Shown here: positions 1 to 5,615 of the stretch, in pieces
Layout of the letters: the number at the start of each line of letters is the position of its first letter
Numbering within the stretch: position 1 is the first letter of the stretch
Assembly: GCA_030668425.1 (NCBI GenBank)
Contig: DAOUTY010000125.1
Span: 1 to 5,615, forward strand
Length of the DNA: 5,615 bases
Origin: Chloroflexota bacterium
GTDB taxonomy: Bacteria; Chloroflexota; Dehalococcoidia; SZUA-161
Reading direction: 5' to 3'
Notes under the pieces: generated by a model
Told to the model about the DNA's origin: nothing
Databases searched by the model: none
The model's input: the letters and a program-made list of their open reading frames with translations, nothing else
Program-made: the position numbers and the translations under genes

Positions 1-393
1 GAGAGCGCTCTCCGAGGGCAGTCGGTTGATTGGGCTATCATCGGTGTTGGAATAAACGCCAATTTTGACCCCAAGGCTTTTCCCGAGATCGCCGACATCG
101 CCACCAGCCTCTCCGCCGAACTGGGACGAGAGGTTTCGCAATTGAAGGTCCTGCTACACTTGCTTTACGAGATGGAGCAACTCTATCTCGCCTTGCGCAG
201 GGATGAGCCTCTTCACGAGGAGTGGCAGGAACGCCTGGAAACCCTGGGGAAGATGATACAGGTAACCTCAGGCACGCAAGTAGAAGAGGGCTATGCCGAC
301 TCCGTGGATAGTGATGGTTCCCTTCTGCTCCGGCGCTCGGACGGCAGCCTGACTCGAATCATAGCCGGCGAGGTTACCCTGCGCGCTTATTAG
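1..393 (+). CDS. birA: Biotin--[acetyl-CoA-carboxylase] ligase, C-terminal part (5' end outside window)
   Basis: This enzyme activates biotin with ATP to biotinyl-5'-AMP and transfers it to the acceptor lysine of biotin-carrier proteins such as the acetyl-CoA carboxylase subunit. The frame is open from base 1 and gives 130 residues before TAG at 391-393. Residues 14-21 read IIGVGINA, the conserved GxGIN strand of the catalytic domain. It is followed by NFDP and then the helix of ATSLSAELGREV type that is typical of the family. Residues from about 87 (VTSGTQVEEGYADSVDSDG) to the end (AGEVTLRAY) match the small SH3-like C-terminal domain, with the characteristic 'DxDGxLLL...' and 'AGEVxLR' signatures. 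The ATP/biotin loop and any N-terminal DNA-binding HTH domain lie upstream, so whether this is a BirA-type repressor or a single-function ligase cannot be told. It converges on the slipin gene. Confidence 0.9.
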   Translation, partial: ESALRGQSVDWAIIGVGINANFDPKAFPEIADIATSLSAELGREVSQLKVLLHLLYEMEQLYLALRRDEPLHEEWQERLETLGKMIQVTSGTQVEEGYADSVDSDGSLLLRRSDGSLTRIIAGEVTLRAY

Positions 394-429
394 TTGCTAC
401 AGTCTGTTCTTACAGTTCGAACATACTGT

Positions 430-458
430 TTCGGGCTGGCCGTAGTGGCCAGCCCGAA
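430..458. terminator. Hairpin, probable bidirectional terminator
   Basis: A perfect 12-bp inverted repeat (TTCGGGCTGGCC at 430-441 pairing with 447-458) closes a 5-nt loop, GTAGT. It lies 36 nt after the birA stop and 59 nt beyond the slipin stop, between converging genes, as expected for a shared terminator. The stem is GC-rich but neither side has a real U-tract (TTACT follows on the plus strand, ACAGT on the minus strand). Termination may therefore be weak, or the hairpin may act mainly to protect 3' ends. Confidence 0.6.
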
Positions 459-517
459 TTACTAAGCACTATTCCCCCTATACTCCCAATCCCCCGCACC
501 ACTATGAAATCATTTTC

Positions 518-1291
518 TTAGCTTTTTTCCTGCGTCCCAGTGGCCGCTTTGAGGAATGGAGCCACAAGTTCCATAGGCAGTGGGAACACTATCGTACTGG
601 AGTTCTCTGTAGCTATTGCGGTCAGGGTCTGAAGATAGCGCAGTTGCAGCGCCGACGGCTGAGTAGCTATAATCTTGGCAGCCTCAGCAAGCTTCTCGGC
701 CGCCTGCATCTCACCCTCCGCGTGAACGACCTTGGCCCTTCTCTCACGCTCCGCCTCAGCCTGGGCCCCAATTGCTCGCACCATCGATGGCGGAAGCTCC
801 ACCTCCTTGATTTCTACAACGCTGACCTTCACCCCCCAGGGATCAGTCTGCTCATCGATTATCTGCTGCAGGTTCTGGTTCAGCCTCTCGCGTTGCGCCA
901 GCAGCTCGTCAAGCTCGTGCTGGCCAATAACGCTGCGCAAGGTAGTCTGGGATATCTGCGAGGTGGCATAGCGGTGGTCGAACACCTTGATCACGGAATC
1001 CTCGGGCTTGACCACCCTGAAGTAAATCACAGCATTTACCTTGACCGTCACGTTATCCTTGGTGATAGCCTCCTGCGAGGGAATATCCAGGGTCACCACC
1101 CTCAGGTCCACCTTGACACTGCGCTCGACGAACGGGATAATAACGTACAAGCCCGGACCTCGCTCACCTGTGAACCTGCCCAGACGGAAGATAACTCCCC
1201 GTTCATACTCCTGAGCGATCTTGATCGCCGCCGAGCCCACTACCATAACCACAAATACGGCAGCAATAATGCCAATTACAGCCCCTTCCAT
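518..1291 (-). CDS. Slipin (stomatin-like SPFH/band 7 membrane protein)
   Basis: The gene encodes a 257-residue membrane-anchored scaffold of the stomatin/slipin family, which forms oligomers in membrane microdomains. ATG at 1291 is preferred because AAGGAGG at 1298-1304 lies 6 nt upstream; the in-frame TTG at 1297 directly abuts that site. Residues about 3-22 form one hydrophobic segment. The SPFH domain follows, beginning QEYERGVIFRLGRF, with the conserved RGPGLYVIIPFVE stretch and DIPSQEAITKDNVTV at about 69-83. A charged, alanine-rich coiled-coil segment (QAEAERERRAKVVHAEGEMQ) is at about 177-196. The C-terminus has the hydrophobic STIVFPLPMELVAPFL segment at about 232-247, which in Pyrococcus stomatin is the oligomerisation region and the site cut by the partner NfeD protease. 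It follows nfeD by 2 nt and is almost certainly cotranscribed. It is slipin-like rather than QmcA- or HflK/C-like, judging by length and C-terminus. Its physiological role is not known. Confidence 0.93.
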   Translation of the reverse strand: MEGAVIGIIAAVFVVMVVGSAAIKIAQEYERGVIFRLGRFTGERGPGLYVIIPFVERSVKVDLRVVTLDIPSQEAITKDNVTVKVNAVIYFRVVKPEDSVIKVFDHRYATSQISQTTLRSVIGQHELDELLAQRERLNQNLQQIIDEQTDPWGVKVSVVEIKEVELPPSMVRAIGAQAEAERERRAKVVHAEGEMQAAEKLAEAAKIIATQPSALQLRYLQTLTAIATENSSTIVFPLPMELVAPFLKAATGTQEKS

Positions 1292-1293
1292 TA

Positions 1294-2667
1294 TCAACCT
1301 CCTTGCTGTTTTTTAGTAACCCAGAGTTTCAATCCTTCGACCTTTGTCACAACGACCTCTTCGCCAAGCTCGATTCTATCACCCTCCGTTCTTGCTGTCC
1401 AGTGCTCGCCCTCAACTAGGACCATACCCTCTGGAGCCAACTCCGTCTGAACAACCGCCACCTTGCCTACCAACCCCTCCTTTCCAGTAACAGGACGACG
1501 ACGCTGGGAACGAACAACGGCAGCGCTTACAAAGAGGAAAATAGCAGTAATCACAATCGCTACCACTGCGATGACCCACCAGTTTATTTGAAGTTGAAAC
1601 AACTCTGGACCTCCCCCAAACAAGATTATAGAGCCCATAACCAATGAGACTAAGCCCCCTAGAGTAAGTATACCAAATGTAGTGGTAAATACCTCAGCTA
1701 TGAACAATACAAAGGCAAGAATGATAAAAAATATCCCCGCCCATGAAGCCTCAAGTACAGCCAAAGAGTAGAAGGCAAGAATCAGGCAGATAGCTCCCAC
1801 CACTCCCGGAAGGATAGTGCCGGGATTGATTAGTTCGAGGATGAGCCCGGTCGTGGCCAAGGTGAGTAGAATATAAGCTATGTTGGGATCGCTAATGACC
1901 TGAAGAAACCTCTCAATGAGGCTCATGCCTATATCGTTCCTGAAGTAACCTTCGGTAACAATAGTAACTTCCTCGCCCGCCACCTCGACCTTCATGCCGT
2001 TGAGTTGCTCTATGAGAGAGTCAAGATTCTCGGCACCAAGGTCTACAAGAGGAGGGTCAAGATAAGGGGTTTCCAGTCCCAGCACCTCCTGATGCTCCTC
2101 AGGCAGAGGAGCGAGCCCCAGCGCTTCCTGATCTGTGAAGGAGAGCGCCTCCAATACCGTTGCCTCGGCTGCTTGTTGATTGCGGCCATGCAAATCGGCG
2201 AGGCTCCTGATTCTGGCCGCGGTATCCTCGGTTATCTTCTTCGCAAGGGTATCGGAGATCCCCTCCTCGGGGTCAATCGAAACAGGGCTGGCAGCACCGA
2301 TGCGGCTGGCCGGAGCCATAGCCGCCACATGAGCCGCCAGGGTAATAAAAGTGCCCGCTGAACCAGCCCAGCGATTTACATAGACCACTACTGGCACTTC
2401 GGCATCAAGAATCCGATCCACGATGTTCTCTGTAGTAGAAAGCAGACCACCGGGGGTGCTTAGCTCAATTATTACGGCCGTGGCTCCGTGTGACTCCGCT
2501 TCGCTGATCCCGCGGTCTATGTAGCTAGCAACCGCGGGAACAATAGTCCCGTCTACATGCAATACATAGATCTGTGGAGAAGGTGTAGCTGACCCAGCGC
2601 CAACAAGGGACAGGGCAGCCGATAACAGGATAATCAAGAGAATAGAAACGCGCATTGCCTTTAACAT
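1294..2667 (-). CDS. NfeD-type membrane-bound serine protease (long form, ClpP-like domain plus C-terminal OB fold)
   Basis: This is a 457-residue long-form NfeD protein (NfeD1b/STOPP type), a membrane protease of the ClpP-crotonase fold that acts on stomatin-like partners. Order from ATG 2667: a signal peptide (MLKAMRVS then a hydrophobic core ending near AGSA, residue 27); the protease domain at about 33-185, with LSTPGG, nucleophile S103 in GSAGT, IGAASPV, and general-base K144 in KKITEDTAARIRSLA; a linker of about 50 residues; several transmembrane segments at about 262-385, including the INPGTILPG motif; then the soluble NfeD OB-fold domain at about 393-452. The S103/K144 spacing of 41 equals that of PH1510 (Ser97/Lys138). 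Start: GTG 2691 and GTG 2685 are in frame but lack a ribosome site, whereas ATG 2667 follows GAAGGATAGG. The linker between protease domain and membrane part is longer than usual and contains a short internal duplication. The slipin gene follows 2 nt downstream. Confidence 0.92.
   Translation of the reverse strand: MLKAMRVSILLIILLSAALSLVGAGSATPSPQIYVLHVDGTIVPAVASYIDRGISEAESHGATAVIIELSTPGGLLSTTENIVDRILDAEVPVVVYVNRWAGSAGTFITLAAHVAAMAPASRIGAASPVSIDPEEGISDTLAKKITEDTAARIRSLADLHGRNQQAAEATVLEALSFTDQEALGLAPLPEEHQEVLGLETPYLDPPLVDLGAENLDSLIEQLNGMKVEVAGEEVTIVTEGYFRNDIGMSLIERFLQVISDPNIAYILLTLATTGLILELINPGTILPGVVGAICLILAFYSLAVLEASWAGIFFIILAFVLFIAEVFTTTFGILTLGGLVSLVMGSIILFGGGPELFQLQINWWVIAVVAIVITAIFLFVSAAVVRSQRRRPVTGKEGLVGKVAVVQTELAPEGMVLVEGEHWTARTEGDRIELGEEVVVTKVEGLKLWVTKKQQGG
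1298..1304 (-). promoter_or_regulatory. Ribosome binding site deciding the slipin start
   Basis: AAGGAGG is a near-perfect Shine-Dalgarno sequence lying inside the last codons of nfeD, 6 nt before ATG at 1291. It rules out the in-frame TTG at 1297 as start, and suggests that ribosomes finishing nfeD re-initiate on the slipin gene. Confidence 0.8.
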
Positions 2668-2673
2668 AACAGG

Positions 2674-2683
2674 CCTATCCTTC
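2674..2683 (-). promoter_or_regulatory. Ribosome binding site for nfeD
   Basis: The minus strand reads GAAGGATAGG before ATG 2667, with 10 nt after AAGGA or 6 nt after AGG. It supports ATG 2667 over GTG 2691, GTG 2685 and ATG 2655. The last of these has only AAAGG two bases upstream. Confidence 0.5.
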
Positions 2684-2716
2684 ACTAACACTCATCTGCA
2701 TGATTTATCACTTAGC

Positions 2717-2744
2717 ATTATGGAAAACCGTCACCTTTTTGCAA
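2717..2744 (-). promoter_or_regulatory. Candidate sigma-70 type promoter for nfeD-slipin
   Basis: On the minus strand TTGCAA (2739-2744, 4 of 6 consensus matches) and CATAAT (2717-2722, 5 of 6) are separated by 16 nt. Initiation would fall near 2710, leaving a leader of about 40 nt before ATG 2667. This is the better of two candidates in the spacer. It rests on consensus matching alone. Confidence 0.42.
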
Positions 2745-2772
2745 CACAGCTTATGATAAACTCGCCTGTCTC

Positions 2773-2801
2773 ATTGTATCACAATTCACCTGCTGTGTAT
2801 G
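2773..2801 (-). promoter_or_regulatory. Second candidate promoter for nfeD-slipin (extended -10)
   Basis: The minus strand reads TGATACAAT at 2773-2781, a TGn-extended -10 with hexamer TACAAT (5 of 6 matches). The -35 at 17-nt spacing is CATACA (3 of 6), which is poor but less needed with an extended -10. It would give a leader of about 100 nt. It may act together with, or instead of, the candidate nearer nfeD. Confidence 0.3.
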
Positions 2802-2803
2802 AG

Positions 2804-2881
2804 ATGATCAGGGCGGTTTTCTTCGATTTCTATAACACACTCATCACTTTCGCACTCCTCCCACGAGCGACTACAGGCTAG
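2804..2881 (+). pseudogene. 5' stub of a HAD-superfamily hydrolase gene
   Basis: A 25-codon plus-strand frame starts at ATG 2804 and ends at TAG 2879-2881. Its first residues, MIRAVFFDFYNTLI, are the standard start of a haloacid-dehalogenase-like hydrolase: the first beta strand followed by motif I, DxxxTL, with nucleophile D8. After residue 16 (TF) the sequence ALLPRATTG has no clear family match, and everything beyond lies inside the mfd 3' end on the other strand. The remaining 200 or so residues of such an enzyme are missing, so it cannot be an active HAD phosphatase. Its stop overlaps the mfd stop (shared CTAG). I see no good Shine-Dalgarno site before ATG 2804; GTG 2795 is also in frame. 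I infer the remnant of a gene lost by deletion or rearrangement. A functional microprotein, or chance resemblance, is possible but less likely. Confidence 0.5.
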
Positions 2882-5615
2882 GAACTATTCCAGTATTCGG
2901 AGCCTGGAGAGGATTGCGAATCATCTATAGTTTGGGCTATTCTCTCAATCACATCTTCCAAGACCTTTTTCCATTGCTTTCCCGCCCGCTTAATATCCAA
3001 TCTCAGCTGGCTTGTCCCTACTTTCAATCTGTCCCCAAAGTATCCTTGCATCGATAGTTTATCTATCCTGACGCCCGGGCCCAGTTTAACCACAACCTGC
3101 CCCTTCTCCGCGATTATATCCCGGATACCTGAACCGCTTGCCATAAGCTTTATCCTGATCATATAGAGCAGATTCTTGACCTGAAGCGGAAGCGGGCCAA
3201 ACCTGTCCTCGAGTTCCGCTCCCAACTCATTCATTTCCTCCAAAGATCTGACCTTGGCAAACCTAAGGTAGCAGGCAAGGCGGATATCGGGATCAGTTAC
3301 ATATCCGTCAGGTATGTAGGCAGCCAGGGGAAGATCAACCGCAGTACCCAGAGGTTCAGGGGCAGTTCTTCGGTCGTCTCCAGCCTTGAGCTCCGATACT
3401 GCCTCCGATAAGAACCGGCTGTAGAGTTCGAAGCCAACCGCCCCTATGTGCCCACTCTGTTCCGCCCCGAGGAGGTTGCCGGCACCGCGGATTTCCAGGT
3501 CTTTCATAGCGATGCGAAAGCCCGCACCCAGCTCAGCAGCCTCGAAAATCGTCCTGAGCCTCCTCTGAGCAGCATCTGTTAGTTGCTTCCCTTTGTTGTA
3601 GAAGAAATAAGCATAAGCGCGGTTTGCCCCCCGCCCAACCCTACCACGAAGCTGATAGAGCTGAGTCAACCCCATCTTATCAGCGTCGTCAATGATCAAA
3701 GTATTGACATTGGGAAGGTCCAGCCCGGACTCAATAATCGTAGTGCACACGAGAACGTCGATTCTGCCCTCAGCGAAATCGAGCATCACTGATTCCAGGG
3801 CATCCTCAACCATCTGCCCGTGAGCGGTGCCTATCCTGGCTTGAGGCACCAGGTCTTCCAGCTTCCTGGCTATCCAGCCAATCCTCTGTACCCGATTATG
3901 AACATAGAACACCTGTCCACCGCGCTCTAACTCCCGCAGTATGGCTTCACGTACCAGTCCCTCATTGTAGGAAGCAACATAGGTTTTTATGGGATGGCGT
4001 TCCTCAGGGGGAGTCTCCATGGTGCTCATATCGCGAACGCCAATCAGAGACATGTGAAGAGTGCGGGGAATAGGAGTAGCGCTCAAGGTAAGGACGTCCA
4101 CCTCTTTCCTCAACTGCTTAAGCCTTTCCTTGTGAGTGACGCCAAATCGCTGCTCCTCATCAATAATCACCAGCCCGAGGTTCTTGAAGGAAACGTCCTT
4201 CTGAATGAGGCGATGAGTGCCTATACAGATATCGACGCCACCGTTGGCTAACCCCTGAATAACCTCCTGCTGCTCGCTGGGAGAACGAAAGCGGCTCAGC
4301 AACTCCACCCTGACCGGAAACGCCCCCACCCGTTCACCGAAAGTGGTCAAATGTTGTTGGGCCAAGACAGTTGTGGGCACCAGTACCGCCACTTGCATTC
4401 CATCCATAACCGCTTTAAAAGCGGCTCGGACGGCAACCTCGGTCTTTCCATAGCCTACGTCGCCGCATACCAGACGATCCATAGGTCGTGCCCTTTCCAT
4501 ATCCCCTTTAACCTCATGAACCGCCTTGAGTTGATCCGGCGTCTCGACATACGGGAAGGATGCTTCAAGCTCCTGTTGCCACACAGAATCGGAAGAAAAG
4601 GCGAAGCCACTCGATACATCTCGCGCCGAGTACAGCAGAAGGAGTTCTTGGGCCAGATCGCTTGCCGCCTCCTTCACCCTTCGCTTGGCCCTGCTCCATT
4701 CCTGAGTGCCCAGGCGGCTCAAGGACGGAGCGTACCCCCCGGGCCCAAGGTAGCGGCTAACACGATCGACTTGCTCAGTGGGCACGTAGAGCTTGTCACC
4801 AGCTGCGTACTCCAGAGCCAGGTACTCACGCTCACCATTATCAAGACCGATCCTGGTTAAACCTGAAAATCTGCCGATGCCGTGATCGACGTGCACTACA
4901 TAGTCACCAAACGAGAGCTCGGAGAGGAATACGTCGTGACGCACTGGGCGCTTCGATACCATCCGCCGCTTCTTGACAAAGCCAAAGATCTCCGCATCGC
5001 TGAAGACCATATCCCCACCCCCCACATCCATCCTCCAACCACCAGCGAGCGACCCTTGCGCCAGAGTAACCGAGCCTGCCTGTGGTACATCAACAACATC
5101 TGTGACCGGCGATGCAATAACGCCGTACTCCCCGAGTAGCTCCGACAACCTTGCCGCCTGCTGAGAGACAATGATGACACGGCACCCGTCTTCCATAATT
5201 CCCCTGGTATCTTCCAGGAAGGCAGATACGCGCCCCCCGTAGCTGGGGGTTGGGCTGAAGCCCATGAAGCAGCACTCGCTCTCATCTCCCCATTGCTCCA
5301 GTGCCAGTCTTTGGTCAAACCTATCAAGCCTGGTTGCCAGCTCCGACCAGGTAAAGTAGGGCACTGGAAAATCGATTGGCAGCTCACCTTGCTTTCTCAG
5401 TGCCTCAGACAATTCAATCGCCTGAATATCCAGGTCCGTCAAAGTGCCTTCGATCAGGTCAGGCTGGTCGAGAACAACCAGAGCATGCTCCGGGAAGTAA
5501 TCAAGAAAAGCGCCATCATTAGCTAGAGAGGTATATAAGTCCAGTCCGTCAAACCACTGCCCCCTAGCCAAACACTCCATTTCCTCTCCGGTCATTTCCT
5601 TTGCCTTGCTGTTCA
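2878..5615 (-). CDS. mfd: Transcription-repair coupling factor Mfd, N-terminus outside window
   Basis: Mfd is an ATP-driven DNA translocase that binds RNA polymerase stalled at lesions, pushes it off and recruits UvrA for excision repair. The frame is open to the right edge (a few codons upstream of ATG 5595 read NSKAKE), so the start is outside; about 240-250 residues are probably missing by comparison with the usual ~1150. Numbered from the internal Met at 5595: the rest of the UvrB-like module (FDGLDLY, ALVVLDQP) at about 10-50; RNA polymerase-interacting CarD-like domain at about 224-300 (FGDYVVHVDHGIGRF, EYLALEYA, KLYVP); helicase motifs Q (ETPDQ, 351), Walker A GDVGYGKT (378-385), DEEQ (479-482), SAT (505-507), motif V TTIIESGLDLPN (618-629), motif VI QLRGRVGR (648-655); RGAGNLLGAEQSGHIGAVGF at 703-722; C-terminal TRCF domain at about 750-885 (RFGPLPLQV). 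All core ATPase residues are present. The UvrA-contacting domain D2 is not in the window. The stop TAG at 2878-2880 has no recognisable terminator after it. Confidence 0.96.
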   Translation of the reverse strand, partial: NSKAKEMTGEEMECLARGQWFDGLDLYTSLANDGAFLDYFPEHALVVLDQPDLIEGTLTDLDIQAIELSEALRKQGELPIDFPVPYFTWSELATRLDRFDQRLALEQWGDESECCFMGFSPTPSYGGRVSAFLEDTRGIMEDGCRVIIVSQQAARLSELLGEYGVIASPVTDVVDVPQAGSVTLAQGSLAGGWRMDVGGGDMVFSDAEIFGFVKKRRMVSKRPVRHDVFLSELSFGDYVVHVDHGIGRFSGLTRIGLDNGEREYLALEYAAGDKLYVPTEQVDRVSRYLGPGGYAPSLSRLGTQEWSRAKRRVKEAASDLAQELLLLYSARDVSSGFAFSSDSVWQQELEASFPYVETPDQLKAVHEVKGDMERARPMDRLVCGDVGYGKTEVAVRAAFKAVMDGMQVAVLVPTTVLAQQHLTTFGERVGAFPVRVELLSRFRSPSEQQEVIQGLANGGVDICIGTHRLIQKDVSFKNLGLVIIDEEQRFGVTHKERLKQLRKEVDVLTLSATPIPRTLHMSLIGVRDMSTMETPPEERHPIKTYVASYNEGLVREAILRELERGGQVFYVHNRVQRIGWIARKLEDLVPQARIGTAHGQMVEDALESVMLDFAEGRIDVLVCTTIIESGLDLPNVNTLIIDDADKMGLTQLYQLRGRVGRGANRAYAYFFYNKGKQLTDAAQRRLRTIFEAAELGAGFRIAMKDLEIRGAGNLLGAEQSGHIGAVGFELYSRFLSEAVSELKAGDDRRTAPEPLGTAVDLPLAAYIPDGYVTDPDIRLACYLRFAKVRSLEEMNELGAELEDRFGPLPLQVKNLLYMIRIKLMASGSGIRDIIAEKGQVVVKLGPGVRIDKLSMQGYFGDRLKVGTSQLRLDIKRAGKQWKKVLEDVIERIAQTIDDSQSSPGSEYWNSS

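Noticed and set aside
399..429. Short repeats of ACAGT (399-403, 412-416) and inverted ACTGT (425-429) before the birA hairpin, suggestive of an operator.
   Set aside because: Five-base units are too short to be significant, and the position downstream of birA between converging genes is unsuited to an operator.
644..1450. Long plus-strand open frame (268 codons) opposite the slipin and nfeD genes.
   Set aside because: Its translation is low in recognisable motifs and it lies antisense to two clearly conserved proteins; it is a shadow of their codon use.
2668..2691. GTG at 2691 or 2685 as start of nfeD.
   Set aside because: Neither is preceded by a ribosome binding site, and ATG 2667 has one and gives a normal signal peptide beginning MLKAMRVS.
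2675..2701. Eight-codon minus-strand frame (ATG at 2701, TAG at 2675-2677) in the nfeD leader, a possible leader peptide.
   Set aside because: No Shine-Dalgarno site precedes it, it shows no regulatory codon run, and no attenuator hairpin follows before the nfeD start.
2753..2782. Possible plus-strand promoter for the HAD stub: ATGATA (2753-2758), 18-nt spacer, TATCAC (2777-2782).
   Set aside because: Each hexamer matches only 4 of 6 consensus positions, which is common by chance in an AT-rich spacer; not strong enough to annotate.
2804..2877. A rho-independent terminator for mfd in the spacer.
   Set aside because: No stable inverted repeat with a following T-run is visible on the minus strand, so mfd transcripts may run into nfeD or end by another route.
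4351..4860. Plus-strand open frame of 169 codons inside mfd, and several shorter ones at 3583-5526.
   Set aside because: All are antisense to or out of frame with the motif-rich Mfd helicase sequence and show no domain features.

Overview
The window looks like bacterial chromosome of balanced to slightly GC-rich composition, with four substantial genes and short spacers. It carries mfd, a biotin protein ligase and an nfeD-slipin pair; these are widespread, so the lineage cannot be fixed. An uncultured or environmental bacterium, perhaps of the Chloroflexota, would fit, but that is a weak inference. No RNA gene, insertion sequence or CRISPR array is visible.

Layout, left to right. Positions 1-393 (+) hold the 3' part of a biotin protein ligase gene (birA-like), cut by the window edge. 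A strong 12-bp hairpin at 430-458 separates it from the convergent minus-strand genes. Positions 518-1291 (-) encode a slipin (stomatin/SPFH family). Immediately upstream of it, with only 2 nt between, 1294-2667 (-) encodes a full-length NfeD-type membrane serine protease. The two form a translationally tight operon with candidate promoters at 2717-2744 and 2773-2801. Positions 2878-5615 (-) encode the transcription-repair coupling factor Mfd, lacking only its N-terminal part, which lies beyond the right edge.

Functionally, the NfeD protein and the slipin are a known membrane pair. In Pyrococcus the NfeD protease domain (PH1510) cleaves the C-terminal hydrophobic segment of the partner stomatin (PH1511). 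Here the protease keeps the Ser/Lys dyad (S103, K144, the same 41-residue separation as in PH1510), and the slipin keeps a matching hydrophobic C-terminal segment. Mfd is an ordinary DNA repair translocase and has no evident link to the membrane pair.

The most unusual item is in the short mfd-nfeD spacer. On the plus strand, 2804-2881 encodes a 25-residue reading frame that begins exactly like a HAD-superfamily hydrolase (MIRAVFFDFYNTLI, with the nucleophile motif DxxxTL) and then stops, its stop codon overlapping that of mfd. This reads as the 5' stub of a lost gene and marks a probable rearrangement breakpoint. A second oddity is a 13-codon imperfect duplication in the linker of the NfeD protein.
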